NCBI GenBank assembly: GCA_002270565.1
Contig: NQMI01000028.1
Location: 1 to 64,000 of the forward strand
Direction of reading: 5' to 3'
DNA: 64,000 nt
From: Stenocarpella maydis
Lineage: Eukaryota > Ascomycota > Sordariomycetes > Diaporthales > Diaporthaceae
Below the pieces are notes generated by a model. The model ran no database searches. It was not told the DNA's origin and was given only the letters and a program-made list of their open reading frames with translations. How positions within the stretch are numbered: position 1 is the stretch's first letter; each line of letters begins with the position of its first letter. Positions 46,735 to 58,500 of the stretch are shown one piece after another. Both the position numbers and the translations under genes were made by a program.

Positions 46735-49387
46735 GGCGTCTTCTGCCAGGCTGGCTGTTCCTGCGTGATATGAGGGGTTTCCAGGGTAGGCTGTCACTTC
46801 CCCTTGCCTTGGGATGGCGGCTCAGGTACGCCAGCTGGGGGGGGGGCTCCTGGTGAAGAAGCAGGAGAGACGAGGCGGGACTTACAGGTGCGCTCGACGC
46901 ACATAACCGGGCATGTGAGCTGGGCAAGGAGCTGGTCATGGAGGTGTAGCTTGGCAGGCCTGATGGACCGTGTGAGGGGCAGCGAGACCACAATTGGAGG
47001 AACTCCCCCTTCGCCATCATTCAAGCCGTGCAGCGAGTACCAGGAGACGGGGCCTCTTTTTGCCAGGCAGGGGTCTTGGTAGTCTATCTGGACATGCAAC
47101 AGATGGTCCTGACGGACCCTGTCACGTCCAGCCGCGGCGAGCCTCACGACATGGTCGAGCCTAGCCGAGGTCATGAGCCCAGGGAGTTGTTGTGGCCCTG
47201 GGACATGGTGAGCAGACCCGGGGCAGGATGCGTCGCTGCTGGGGCAAAAGCTGCCGAAGACCGGGCCTTGGGGCTGCTCCACAACGGCGCAATCCAGACT
47301 ACACTAAGCTAACAAATGTACTCATGTAGTGTATATGCTCACCATGTGGCGGGTCATGCCTGCCAGGGCATGGATACACTACAATATGAAGATGGAAATT
47401 GTTGATGCATGGCATGCACGGGCTGCTCATCCTCTGGGGAAGGGCCTTGCTGCTGGTACAGATGCCAAGCCGAGGCCACCCCCACGCCGACGTACGGCGG
47501 CCAACCGCCCTCCATGTATTACAAAGTTGAAGTACATCGACCTCCTTTAGGATGCCAACGCAGAGTATATTATATATGCTTTTCTGCTCCAGATTGCCCC
47601 TGCTAATAGATTGGCCAAGCCCTGGCCTGGTGGGTTCAAAACTTGCCAATACAAGAACACAACAAGATTTGACATTGGGGTCCCCGTGGAGGTGTACTCC
47701 GCGGTCCTGGCCGTCATCATCATCACCATCCAAGTCCTTTCCTCTGTTACACCTGTTCTCCTTCAGGATGCAACCAAGTCAGCCACCAGCCTTGATCACC
47801 ACAACAGGCTAAATCCGCCGGACCACACACGATATATTTGAGGGTGTGAGGATCGACATTGCACACACGCGTACCTCTCTCGGATGTACCCGAGTTCCTC
47901 ATGTCAAGCACAAGGAGGGGAGTGTCCTGCCAGCCTTTCCAGCACGGGAATTCTTCGTTTTGATTCGTGGAAGTACTCTCCCCGCCATCTTCCCTTCCAC
48001 TCACACATTGTCCCTGGCCACCATACCGCCTACGGAGCACATACCGCCTACATACTTACATAGTGCTGTAGTGACTTCGTACCTTAGTAACTACCTACTT
48101 AAGTAAGTAGGTACTTAAGTAAGTACTTGAGTAATAAGCAACTAACTCTCAACCACAGCCCACGTCGGCTGCCACAACCAGGGATGACTTCTGTTCTGTC
48201 AGTCGACACGCCCGTTGACAATTGAATCCTCATCGGCATCATGCCATCTGCCCGTGTCTTAGCCGTCTTCGAGGCTCGCCTCGCCGCAGAACCCTCCACA
48301 ACACCTTTATGCTCTTACCTGCACGCATTGCGCATGCACTCCCCAGGGCCCAACCAAGCTCACTCTGCATGCAGCCAGCAGTGCTGGCCTCGCTGCCACT
48401 TGGTATGCACCCACACCGCCTTCCCTGTTGTTCTGTCTCGTGGGGTCATCTTCTCTCGAACCCCGCCTTTCTGCCATGTCCCCAGTATTGCGTTGTCGCC
48501 CTGTTCAATCAAGGACAGCCACGCCTGGCAGTGTCTGTCTGCTCAGCGACGGGCCTGACTTCTCCAGCTGTCTTGAGCGTGCCACCAGAGACACCAGACG
48601 AGCAGAGTCTCCATCGGGAGTTCCGGGAAGCCTTCGACCGTCAAAAGTCCATGTCATGTCCACTTGGAACAAAAGTTGCCGGATGCGACACATATTCGGG
48701 GGCGACTTGTCGTCCAATGACGCGCTCACTATCCTCAGCCACCTGCACGAAATACTGCAAATACCCAGAAACGTTTTCTACCCTGTCGTGCGACCTGCCG
48801 ACCTGGCTTTTCAAATTCCCTACCCGCAGGAACAGGTCACCGGATTTCCTGCCCTGACATATGCCGACTTCAATGAAGTTCCCGTTGGCTTTATGCGCTG
48901 CCATCAGACCTGACTATCGGCACTACCGACTCTGTATCAGAATCCGCTGAGTGACGTTGTTGTCGACATGTCCAGAATTAAATCCAGCCAGCCAGTTCGA
49001 AGCATCCAAAATCAGATCATGGCCGTCCGACCGTCGGCCTGGCCTCCGATACGGTTCACCCCAATCGTGCATCTTGCCCACAAAACAGTGCCCCATCCCT
49101 GTGGCCTGTCTGCCCCGTGGGCAAGCTCCGCCTCTTGCTCGGGATCTAGTAGGGGTTTGGCTGCCACCAGTGTGGTTCTGGTTTGGCCCGTTGCCTGTCT
49201 CGGGCCAATGTCTTCACGACACACCCACATCCAACAAACTCAAACCTTGCTGTCGCGTCCAATACCTCGTGTGCCTGTACACCTGGCCCCCTGACCTCAA
49301 GCTTCCGTAGCTACCGGACTCGCCAAAGCATTAGGTCATGGGAGTCTATCGCGCTGCCGGGACAAGGCGGCCCCCCCCCCAGAAACG
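46735..49387. other. Intergenic between two divergent metabolic genes
   Basis: About 2.7 kb. No family-like frame. It holds a near-perfect inverted repeat at 48092-48113 (arms tacctactta / taagtaggta) in a patch of similar short repeats (48,080-48,130). The right end is the DapA-family promoter. Confidence 0.45.
48092..48113. repeat. Inverted repeat tacctactta-ag-taagtaggta
   Basis: Ten-base arms with a 2-nt centre, surrounded by further copies of ttaagtaagtac. Similar CCTAGG/ACCTA palindromes occur at 3,584, 40,410-40,430 and 53,513 in this window. Confidence 0.85.
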
Positions 49388-49397
49388 TATATAAAAA
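49388..49397 (+). promoter_or_regulatory. TATA box of the DapA-family gene
   Basis: TATATAAAAA lies 134 nt before the ATG and is followed by a strongly pyrimidine-rich leader (ttctttctgtttcttcctgt and on). This is a common arrangement in strongly expressed or inducible fungal genes. Confidence 0.6.
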
Positions 49398-49530
49398 GCC
49401 GCGAGCCTCCTGGCCTTCTTTCTGTTTCTTCCTGTCAAGCCTTTGTCTGATCTCTTGACATATCCTGCCTGGTCTTGCCTGTGTCTCCCTGTCGTCTTCA
49501 CCAAGTGGACTGACTCCCTTGCTCATCATC

Positions 49531-50499
49531 ATGGCTAGCAATGGTCACACGACGTCCCGAAGGGACCTGCCCTGCGGCATCTACGCCCCGACCATGACCT
49601 TCTTCGACCCAGAGACCGAGGAGCTCGACATCCCCGTCATCAAGAAGCACGCCCAGCGCCTCCTCCGCGACGGCCTGGTCGGCCTCGTGGTGATGGGCTC
49701 CAACGGCGAGGCAGCCCACTGCACCCGCGAGGAGAAGCTGGCCGTGACGACAGCAACGCGGGAGGCGCTGGACGAGGCCGGTTTCAAGGATACCCCCGTC
49801 ATCGTCGGCGCCACGGAGGGCAGCGTCAAGGGGACTATCGAGCTGTGCAAGCTCTCCCAAAAGGCCGGCGGCGACTACGTGCTCATCCTGCCCCCATCGT
49901 ACTTCCGCAACCAGATGGACGAGGACGCCGTGTACAGCTACTTCACTGCCGTGGCCGACGGGTCGCCGCTGCCCGTCATCCTCTACAACTACCCCGGCGC
50001 CGTCTCGGGCATCGACATGGACTCGGACCTCCTCATCAGGCTCGCGCAGCACCCCAACATCACCGGGACCAAGTTCACGTGCGGAAACACGGGCAGGCTG
50101 ACGCGCGTCGCCCTCGCGGCCGGGGCCAGGACGCCCTGGGACCTGGGGAGCGGCTACATGGCCTTTGGCGGCATGTGCGACTTCACCGCGCAGACGCTCG
50201 TCTCGGGCGGGAGCGGCATCATCGCCGGCGGCGCAAACGTCATGCCCAAGCTGTGCGCGCGCGTGTGGGACCTGTACGCCGCGGGGAAGCGCGACGAGGC
50301 TGAGAAGCTGCAGAAGGTGCTGTCCAAGTGCGACTGGGTCCTGACAAAGTCCGCCGTCCCCGGCACCAAGCAGGCCATCCAGAGCTACTTCGGCTACGGC
50401 GGCTACGGCCGCAGGCCGCTCAGGAGGCTCGACCAGGCCAGGGTGTCTGCCATCGAGGAGGGCATCAAGGAGGCCATGGAGATTGAGAAGTCGCTCTAG
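49531..50499 (+). CDS. DapA-family Schiff-base aldolase/synthase (4-hydroxy-2-oxoglutarate aldolase-like)
   Basis: TIM-barrel enzyme of the dihydrodipicolinate synthase/N-acetylneuraminate lyase superfamily; fungal members are annotated as 4-hydroxy-2-oxoglutarate or 2-keto-3-deoxy-sugar-acid aldolases. Fungi make lysine by the aminoadipate route, so a DapA role is unlikely. Single exon, about 322 aa. Seen: GLVGLVVMGSNGEAAHCTRE, the YNYPG motif (LPVILYNYPGAVSG) with the proton-relay Tyr, and GTKFTCGNTGRL with the Schiff-base Lys. Start MASNGHTTSRR at 49531 is preferred over the in-frame ATG at 49519. No signal peptide is obvious. Faces a TATA box and CT-rich leader. Confidence 0.92.
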   Translation: MASNGHTTSRRDLPCGIYAPTMTFFDPETEELDIPVIKKHAQRLLRDGLVGLVVMGSNGEAAHCTREEKLAVTTATREALDEAGFKDTPVIVGATEGSVKGTIELCKLSQKAGGDYVLILPPSYFRNQMDEDAVYSYFTAVADGSPLPVILYNYPGAVSGIDMDSDLLIRLAQHPNITGTKFTCGNTGRLTRVALAAGARTPWDLGSGYMAFGGMCDFTAQTLVSGGSGIIAGGANVMPKLCARVWDLYAAGKRDEAEKLQKVLSKCDWVLTKSAVPGTKQAIQSYFGYGGYGRRPLRRLDQARVSAIEEGIKEAMEIEKSL

Positions 50500-51523
50500 G
50501 TCCCTAGGGCTCCCCCCGGGGGTGGGGGACCTGTGTAGGTCAGCCCTGACGGCACCGTTGCTGCGGTCCATGTCTGGGTCACAAAAGCTCGGCGTTGGAT
50601 GGCCTGACGGAAGGTTCGGCTCACACATAAAGGCTATGAAAATGCTTGTGGCATCATTTCAGGAAGTATAGTATGACGGCTATGACCCAGCCACAGCTAC
50701 AAGATATATAGCTGGGCTGGATTAAGCGATCTCTTCTTTCCTTCTCTTTCGCTTTTGGCCTCGGGACGGCGTTAGGCATCATCTACTTGCATGGCTTTGC
50801 ATAATTCCTTGATCCCTTCTTCGTATGGGATCTTAATGGGAATTGTGTATATAGACACTTATCAAAATATCAAAACACGCACGCCTTACCACCACAACCA
50901 ACACATTCGTCCAAAGGCTGTTAAGTTAATGCTTGAATGATAGGAGATGATGTATTTACATGTAAAACGACCCCTATGCTTGGAGCATATTCCCCGAAGC
51001 TCGGACGACGAGATACGCCGCATCCCATCTCGTCCGTCTTCTAGACCATACCTGCCTGTCCAGCCACAACGCCAGACAAAAGGGACGTCAACCCGGGTGA
51101 GAAACGCCACAGTTCCACCGCGCCCGCCTCGTGGCGCCCTGCTTCCGTGGGGAAGTCTTGGTTGGGTCGGTACTGCCACCGCCGCCACAGACGCAGGCTG
51201 GGTTGGCCAGATAGTCTCCTGCTCCTCGCCAGCATACCTAGATAGTGGGAAACATAGTCTCAAGTTGCACGGTGAGTGGTGTTTCCGAGGAGGGGCTGAG
51301 CCTAGCACTATTACGGGCCGACCCACGACCCGACCGAAGCACGGTGACGCCCAAGTCTGCACACGTGGTACCTGAGTCGCCCATGCAGGTACCGAGACGG
51401 GCGGATCTTCTTGGTGCCGATCGTCACACGAGGCTTGTTCGACGACAGTTCCACTGGACGGGGAAAGCAGTGGAACGCCACAGTCCGCGGCAGGTTCATG
51501 CCACTGCCGAATCCTAGGGAACA
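50500..51523. other. Convergent intergenic region
   Basis: About 1 kb between the DapA-family stop (+) and the GAA tract at the 3' end of the FAD oxidoreductase gene (-). No gene recognised. Confidence 0.5.
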
Positions 51524-51616
51524 AAGAAGATGATGAAGATGAAGAAGAAGAAGATGATGATGAAGAAGAAGAAGAAGAAGAAGAAGAAGAAGAAGAAGAA
51601 GAAGAAGAAGAAGAAG

Positions 51617-51646
<30 letters not shown>
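51524..51646 (+). repeat. Long GAA/GAT triplet tract at the 3' end of the FAD gene
   Basis: About 120 nt of nearly pure GAA with GAT interruptions on the left. The last about 85 nt are uninterrupted GAA. It ends two bases before the stop codon (51650-51648) of the minus-strand gene, so that gene's 3' UTR begins in a UUC repeat. Such purine tracts can form triplex DNA. Confidence 0.95.
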
Positions 51647-51647
<1 letters not shown>

Positions 51648-53484
51648 CTACACCTTGAACTTCTTCGGATCTAGCACCTCGATGTCCGCACTCGTTGCAG
51701 CCCCATCGAGCAGCATCTCGGCGACGAGGTATCCCGTGGCGGGTCCGTTCTGGATCCCCCAGCAAGTGTGGCCAGCGGCGACCCAGACGCCCGGGGTCGA
51801 GGTCTGCCCGATGAGGGGGCCGCGCTCGTCGCCGAAGCGCATGTGGCGCGGGAGGTAGCACGCCTGCCTGGTCTTGATCGGGGCGGCGGCCAGCTGCGGC
51901 GACACGGTCGCGATGTACGCCGCCAGGTCGTCGCACTGTGCGTCGTCGCACTGGACCTGGTCCGCCGTCTCGGGGAGGGGCACGTTCTTGTCTGGCTCAC
52001 CTGGGCGGTGTCGGTTAATGACATGCGTGTGTTCGTATGTGTATGCGTTGGGGTGGTGGCTTGATAGTCTTGTAACGGCGCTGGGGAACCTGAGACTTAC
52101 CACACGCGTACACCTCCCCAAACGGCCGGGCGTATATCTCCGGGTCGACGTTGCCCCTGTGCCTGCGCTTCTGGCCCATGCGTGCCCTGTGCTCGGGGAT
52201 ATAGTCCGACGGCAGCTGGATGTCCGTGAAGACGGCGTACGGGCTGACGTCGGCGTCGTAGACCACGCTGTGCGCGCGTAGGCCCTCCACCTTGCTCCGG
52301 GGCAGGAGCGTCCCTGTCCACGGGCCCGCGGTTACGATCACGTCCGCCACCCCGCTAATTACCGCTACCGCGCCGCCGTGCTCCCGGTCCTCATACTCGA
52401 CCGTCTTGGTGCCGGCGTCTGCCTGGCCCGCCGGGGTTGCGGTGATCTTGGTCACCTTCGCCTGCGTCCGGATCTCGACGCCCCCGGCCCTGGCCAGGTC
52501 GGCGATGGCTGTCGTAAAGTGAAATGGATGTACTTGTGCCGTTTCTGTGAAGCCTGGGCGGCCCATCTCCTCGTAGAACTGTATGAGGTCGGGGTCTATC
52601 CAGTCTAGATCGGCAGGCAGCGATGAGTCTGAGAGGAGGGATGCGGCAGCCTCGTCCTGCTTGGGGAGCTTCTCCCACTCCTTGCCATCCTTGGCCTCGC
52701 CGTGCTCCGGCTTACCGTCGGGGGCCCCTGCGGCTGATGGTCCAGGCTCCGCCGCTGCGCCGTTGGCATGGCCGTTCACGTCAAGGGCGCTCATGGCAGG
52801 ATCCGTTGCAGGTAGCTTTGCCCGCGCCACGCCCTTTGCTGCCGCCCGCGCTTTGGTGGTGGCAGAGGGCACAACAGCGCCGATGCTTCCGCACCCCAGG
52901 CGTCGGTATCCCCATTTCTCAGCCCCGCCATGCTGCTCAGCCAGCTCACCATGGAGCCGATAGGACAGGGGCACCAGGCATTCTGGGTATGCCCATAGTG
53001 CCAGTAGACCACCAGCCTTTCCTGATGCACCAGATGCGATGGAGGTAGCCTCGAGGAGAGTGATGTTGTGCAGAGAAGGGTTGAACTTGGGATGGCGTGT
53101 CAGGAAGTAGGCTGTGGTAGAGCCGATGACACCGCCACCTAGCCATGGCCCACATCAGCATTGGCGTACTGGTCAAGAGGCTCAAGGAATGGTGGTATCT
53201 CGTGACGGTTGAAGACTGTGCCCTGCGCGCAGGGGCATCTGGTGGCAATTGGGATGCAACAGTGGTAGGCAGGCAGCAAGGGTCCGGTGGAGGGAGGGTA
53301 CCGTGTAAGTAAGTGTAAAGTAGACGAAGGGAGCGCTTGCAACGGTTGGACCTGACTACTGGCTGCTAAGGAGAGCTTATACTGGGACGGCTCGTCCGAG
53401 CTGGAGTTGGGTATGGAGAGAGACTGAGCGAGACGTGACACACGTACCTATGATTACTATCTTCCTTTTCTGTTGCACTTCCAT
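51648..53484 (-). CDS. FAD-dependent oxidoreductase, DAO superfamily (Tda3-like)
   Basis: D-amino-acid-oxidase-fold flavoprotein. Exon 1 53484-53448 (13 codons), intron 53447-53139 (309 nt, GTACGT...GGCTAG), exon 2 53138-52101, intron 52100-52001, exon 3 52000-51648; about 475 aa. The first splice completes MEVQQKRKIVIIGGGVIGST, the dinucleotide-binding GxGxxG, split exactly inside the Gly run. Next come LLEATSIASGASGKAGGLLA and LWAYPECLVPLSYRLHGELA. The second splice gives FGEVYACGEPDKNVPLPE. The C-terminal FAD-contact region is GVWVAAGHTCWGIQNGPATG. An Ala/Gly/Glu-rich insert of about 60 residues follows GCGSIGAV. Substrate unknown; Tda3 itself has roles in endosomal recycling. Confidence 0.9.
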
Positions 53485-54790
53485 TGTGGTATATGCCTTG
53501 ACCTTGGTCTGTTACCTAGGTACCTTGGAGGTAGTCTTTGAACAATGGGTCTTGATTGGGAGACAGGACGGAAAGCACAGACTCGGGTAATGAATGTATG
53601 CTGTGATGGTCTTCACTGCACCAGCATCAAATCCCAGGATTGTGGGGCCCAGCAGGGGCGAGCAAGAGGCAGAGACAAGAGGCAGAGGCTGATGTCCGGC
53701 CCCAGGAGCTATGTTCGGACTGCGGTATCTTTGGCTCCTATGTCATGAGGGCACACGCAAAGCAGCATCATGGATGACGCTACATGCAGCAGCATACCTA
53801 CACAGTAGGTATGAACAAACTCGGGGGGCTCAGACCAGCAGCAGAAGGGGGAGGGCGAGCAGGCAGTCTTGGCCTTTTCTTATCGTGGATGGAGCCGTCA
53901 CTTATCTCGGACTGGTGGCGGGGTAGCTCAAGCTCTGACACGATCTGTGCCTTTGCTGTGTGCTGCACGCAAACCGGCGCTGCTCTCCAACTTTGACATT
54001 GTGCGAGCTCGGCTCTGCCCGCATGACATTGAAACAAATCTGCAACGTCCAAAGCCCGTACACAAGTTGGTAAGTGACCAAGCAGGTCAAGGCCATCTCC
54101 ACCACCGCTGGGGGAGCAGAAGCTGAATCAGGCCTTGCGGAAGCCTTTTCCGCTTTGGGAGCCCAATGAGATAGTGTAGATGGGCATGCCGAGGTTCATG
54201 AGCTGAGCCGCGCCCCGTTGCGAGGAGATTTGATAGCTCCATCACTCGTGCCCACAGCGGGCTGGGAGGATTTGCAACCAACAACCAACAACAACGAGGC
54301 AGGGCACCCAGTAAGCAGCTGGCTGGAGAGGCATTCCATCCTGCCATCCACAAAACAGCCCCCAACGAGCAACAAGCAGGACCCAAGTGGGCACACTGCT
54401 GCACCGTGCACATACATACATCGTCCAGCAACTGAAACTCGAGGCCGTCATCGTCTCATCTCGTCCTTGGGGGCCGAGCCTTCCGCCTTCCAGCACCCAA
54501 TCCCAATGCCACCGTCGTACAATCCCTGCCCTCTTGCATCGAGGCTCATGCTGGGGCGCGTGCCTGGGCCTAGACTAGCTCCCGGCCCTGCTCTTACAAA
54601 TACCGATTGCGTCTTCCACCCTGCCGCTGGCTCGGTTGCGCACTGCCGTCACCTCCGACATCTTCATCATCACCACCACCAGCCTCAACGCCAGCGTCAA
54701 CCTCGACCACCTCCTGCAGTCCCATCGTCCACCACCTTCCCACTGCGGCCAAGATCCCCCTTCTGCACCCCACACTCGCCCTTCGCAACC
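53485..54790. other. Divergent promoter region of FAD oxidoreductase and glutathione peroxidase
   Basis: About 1.3 kb. The left end has CCTAGGTACC-like palindromic sequence (about 53,513-53,525). The right 400 nt are C-rich leader-like sequence before the GPX ATG. No gene recognised. Confidence 0.5.
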
Positions 54791-55584
54791 ATGGCATCAG
54801 CAACATCCTTCTACGACTTCAAGCCCCTCGACAGTAAGTTGCACTCCCTTCGGACAGTCACTCATGTTTCCCCATGTGGCCATCGCCCTCGGTTAAGCGA
54901 CGACCCATCTTCCTGCTGCGCCCACGCCCTCTGCATGCGCAACTGCCGCCTTCCTTCCCTTTTGAATCTCGCACCCTGCCCGGCACCCTCAGCTGCCCTT
55001 TCTGTCCTCCGCTTCACCACATGCGCAGCATCCCACCATCCTCACTACCACCGCGGCAACCGTCGTCGTTGCAGTGGCAAGAGACCCTGGCTAACCATCC
55101 GTGACCGCCACCCACAGAGCGCGGCGAGCCCAAGCCCCTTGATGAGTACAAGGGCAAGGTCGTTCTGGTCGTCAACACCGCCTCCAAGTGCGGCTTCACC
55201 CCCCAGTTCGAGGGCCTTGAGAAGCTCTACAAGGACATCAAGGAGAAGCACCCTGACGACTTCGTCATTCTTGGCTTCCCTTGCAACCAGTTCGGTGGCC
55301 AGGATCCCGGCTCCAACGAGGAGATCCAGAGCTTCTGCCAGGTCAACTACGGCGTGACCTTCCCCGTCCTCGGCAAGATCGACGTCAACGGCGACAAGGC
55401 TGACCCGCTTTACGAGTGGCTCAAGAACGAGCAGCCCGGCCTCATGGGCCTCAAGAGGATCAAGTGGAACTTTGAGAAGTTCCTCATTGGCCGCGACGGC
55501 AAAGTCAAGGGCCGCTGGGCCAGCACCACCAAGCCAGAGAGCCTCGAGAAGCCCATCCTCGAGCAGCTCAACAACAAGGAGTAA
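54791..55584 (+). CDS. Glutathione peroxidase-like thiol peroxidase (Cys type)
   Basis: Reduces hydrogen and lipid peroxides; fungal members use thioredoxin and may relay to a Yap1-type regulator (family knowledge). Exon 1 54791-54833 (MASATSFYDFKPLD), intron 54834-55117 (GTAAGT...CCACAG, branch CTAAC), exon 2 55118-55584; about 169 aa. Peroxidatic Cys39 in VVNTASKCGFTPQF replaces selenocysteine. The tetrad Gln lies in FPCNQFGGQ, Trp-Asn in IKWNFEKFLI. Cys88 (IQSFCQVNYG) is a candidate resolving Cys, as in yeast Gpx3. No signal peptide is obvious. Confidence 0.95.
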
Positions 55585-58500
55585 GCCGCATGACGGGGGT
55601 GCCTTTGTTCTGTGTCTCGTCTCGCGTGCGGGGTTACGAGATCCAGAGGCTGGATGACGCAGGTCCTCGGCTACCCGCCCTCCCACCATGAGAGGCGACA
55701 GTAACGAGTTGTCTTGTGCAAATTCGCCAGGCCTGTCGTGCCCGGGACGAGACCGGTCGAAACGAAGCTTTGACGAATCGTGGGTGCGCACTTGCGCCGA
55801 GCCTCTCCAAAACCAATGGGCAAACGTGGGACACGTTACGACCCTGTATGCACTCATTATAGTCTATTCTAGTCTTGAGGTTGCCACCGAGCGGGCGCTT
55901 CTCCCCGGTTGTCACCCTTTCTTAGATAATTAATCAGCCTCTCTGTTTGGATGGGCAGGGACAGAGACAAGAAGAGGAGGAATGGAATGATACCAAATTT
56001 GTCTCGTACAAGTCAAACCACCACAGGCGAGTGATCTGGCGTTTCTCCAAGGTTGGCGTACGACGTGCCAAGTTGCGAACAAGACCTCACCGTACTTGAT
56101 ATCGTGCATAACCGCCCTGCTGTACAAGATGGATGAGCGAGTTCCATCCTTTGCACGTCTAGAACAAATGCCCGCCGCGCACACCATCGACGCAGTCCAT
56201 GCCAACTGACACCTGCAGCTAAGACCAGCCTTTCCCTAACTGAATTCCGCCCAGCTTGGCTGCGGAACTAGCGCACAATAAAGTCCTGCGTGCGCCGATC
56301 TCTAATCAAAGCGCAAAAGCACCGAAGGCGCGGACGGCTCAAAGCCCACACCACAACTGATTCGCGACAGCCTCACACCACAAGCAATTATGCATAAACA
56401 CAATGTTGCCAAACTTCGGCCCTGCTACCCCCTTCCTGCCTGTTGCTGCCTTGCCTTGCGCAAATCCTGGGAGCGCCCGGCCGAGCAGCCCACACACACA
56501 GAGAGTCACCGGCCCGCAGGATACAAGGCGGGACATAGCACCCCCATCACGGGGGCTCAGTTGTAGGCACCCACGGTATCCACTCTCGTACATGCATACA
56601 ATACATAGTATACTTAACGCGCGTACATGAAATCACACACACGCACGCAGGCGCAGGCGCAGGCGCAGGCGCAGCGCCCAGCGATACACCCCCGCCCACA
56701 CACACCTACACACCCCAGACGCACATATGCGACGCGGGGCGTGGGAGGCAGCGGGACGGACAGGGCACGGAGATGGTTACCCACATCGGAGCCGGCACAC
56801 CAAAGGGGAAATTTAACAGTGAACAGAAGAGGCATGACAGCAATTAACAAACAGGAACAGGGGTGCCGGTCGGGGGTGGGAGGGTTCGTGCTGTGGGCGG
56901 CCTCGAGAGTTCTTCAATCTAGGCGGTTACATCCAGTCTATATCACCCTCTTTTTTTTTTTTTTCGCCCTTTCCGTTATTGTGATAATTTACACGCGTTA
57001 CGTACACTACCGTAACCCCCCAACCTCTCCATGCAACAGAAGCGATAGAGAAGGAGTAAGAACGGAGAAGGGTGGATCTGACATTATGCACTGATCTGCA
57101 ACGCGAAATGCGATCCCACTCACACAACACACATAGACACACACACAGAGAGAGCGAGCGAGAGAGACAGCCTCACTTCTCCGTTACCCGCCCTTGCCTT
57201 CCATCTACTTGTAGGTTGCGCGCTTCCTATTTTGACCCGGTGTCCTGTTGGGGGAAGGGAGGGAAGGGACGGAGAATGCATAACAAGTGGACACCGGGGG
57301 TGACACGAAAGAGAGAAAGAGAGAAAATATCGGTAGAGCTCGGGCAACATGTCTAAGTAAAGAACCGCAATATACGGGGTTAAGGGCAGGGGAGGGGTGG
57401 CAATGTCAACCTCGGTCCGGGGACGGGAGGAGCGGGTGTGTGTGGGTGGGCACCTGGGGACCGGAAGTGACGTGATGGGAAGAAGGGAAGAAGGGGGGGG
57501 GGCAAATGAACAACAACAATAACGACGACGACGACGACGACAACGAGCGACAGTGACGAGAGTCAGGCTCGTCGTTATCTAGACCAAAACCCTTGCAGAG
57601 CACCAGCGTTGCCGTGGAGGCTGTGGATCCGGGAGAAGGGGGGACCCGCTTTCGGGAGGCACAACACGTCTCTTTGGTGAGACACTTTGCGCCGCTGCTG
57701 GATGCCGAGGCACTGCTTGGCACATGCTACTGAGATCTATTTATGAAGACGGGGGAAAAAAGAGAGGAGAAAGCAGACATGGGAGGCAAGGCTGGTGATC
57801 TCCGTGACCGCCAATGCGATGGGGACACAAGGCCGATTTGAGATACAGCCCAGCCCATCAACGCCCGCACCACCCGGGTCCAGACCCAAGATGCCTGGGT
57901 GATGAGCAAGGTGAAATGTACTACTCTGCCCGAACTGTAACCTCGGAGACGCAAAGTTCCACATCGCGACTAGAAGCAGGCCGTATCCTTTCTTCGGGAC
58001 ACTGTAATTCCCAGGTTCCCTCCCACAGGAGAATACATACGTTTCCCCTGTCTTCTTCTTGCTCTCTCACACAGATACACCCTCTCTCTGTCTCTCTATT
58101 TCCATCTCTCAGATATCAGGCACATGTACAGCTTTCCCCTGTTCCCCCATGACTGCGACCCACCCCCGAAATCATGCGACATGTAGACCCAAAACCCCAC
58201 GGCCGCATGGTTGCGTTCCCCCACGCACAAATGACTGTCGCATCGCATAGCGAGTGCGACGCGGCTGCCACCTGCGAACCTCCCTTTCCCTCCCGTGCTT
58301 CCTTACCTACCAGGCCTGCGACCCTCGCGGATGAGGCAGGTCGGGATAGAGGTTGGGGTAGTCGGGTAGGGAGGGTACCGCCCGGACAGTCCTCACCGGA
58401 AGACGGCCAGCTCATCAGCAGCGCGGGTGGGGCTGGCACTTTGAACCCTCGGTGACCATCGTCAACGCACCTGCGGGATGTATGCGCTCGGACAAAAGCT

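Noticed and set aside
46794..47282. 162-codon minus-strand frame upstream of the Gfo/Idh/MocA gene
   Set aside because: No domain or periodicity; the real first exon of that gene is downstream at 46734.
48222..48857. 211-codon plus-strand frame
   Set aside because: Low-complexity Pro/Ser/Cys composition overlapped by equally long frames in other phases; no recognisable motif.
51514..51951. Minus-strand frame with a long polyphenylalanine run
   Set aside because: It is the GAA tract read as TTC; an artefact of the repeat and a shadow of the FAD oxidoreductase exon.
54218..55357. 379-codon plus-strand frame across the GPX first exon and intron
   Set aside because: It runs through the 5' leader and intron and is out of frame with the conserved peroxidase sequence in exon 2.
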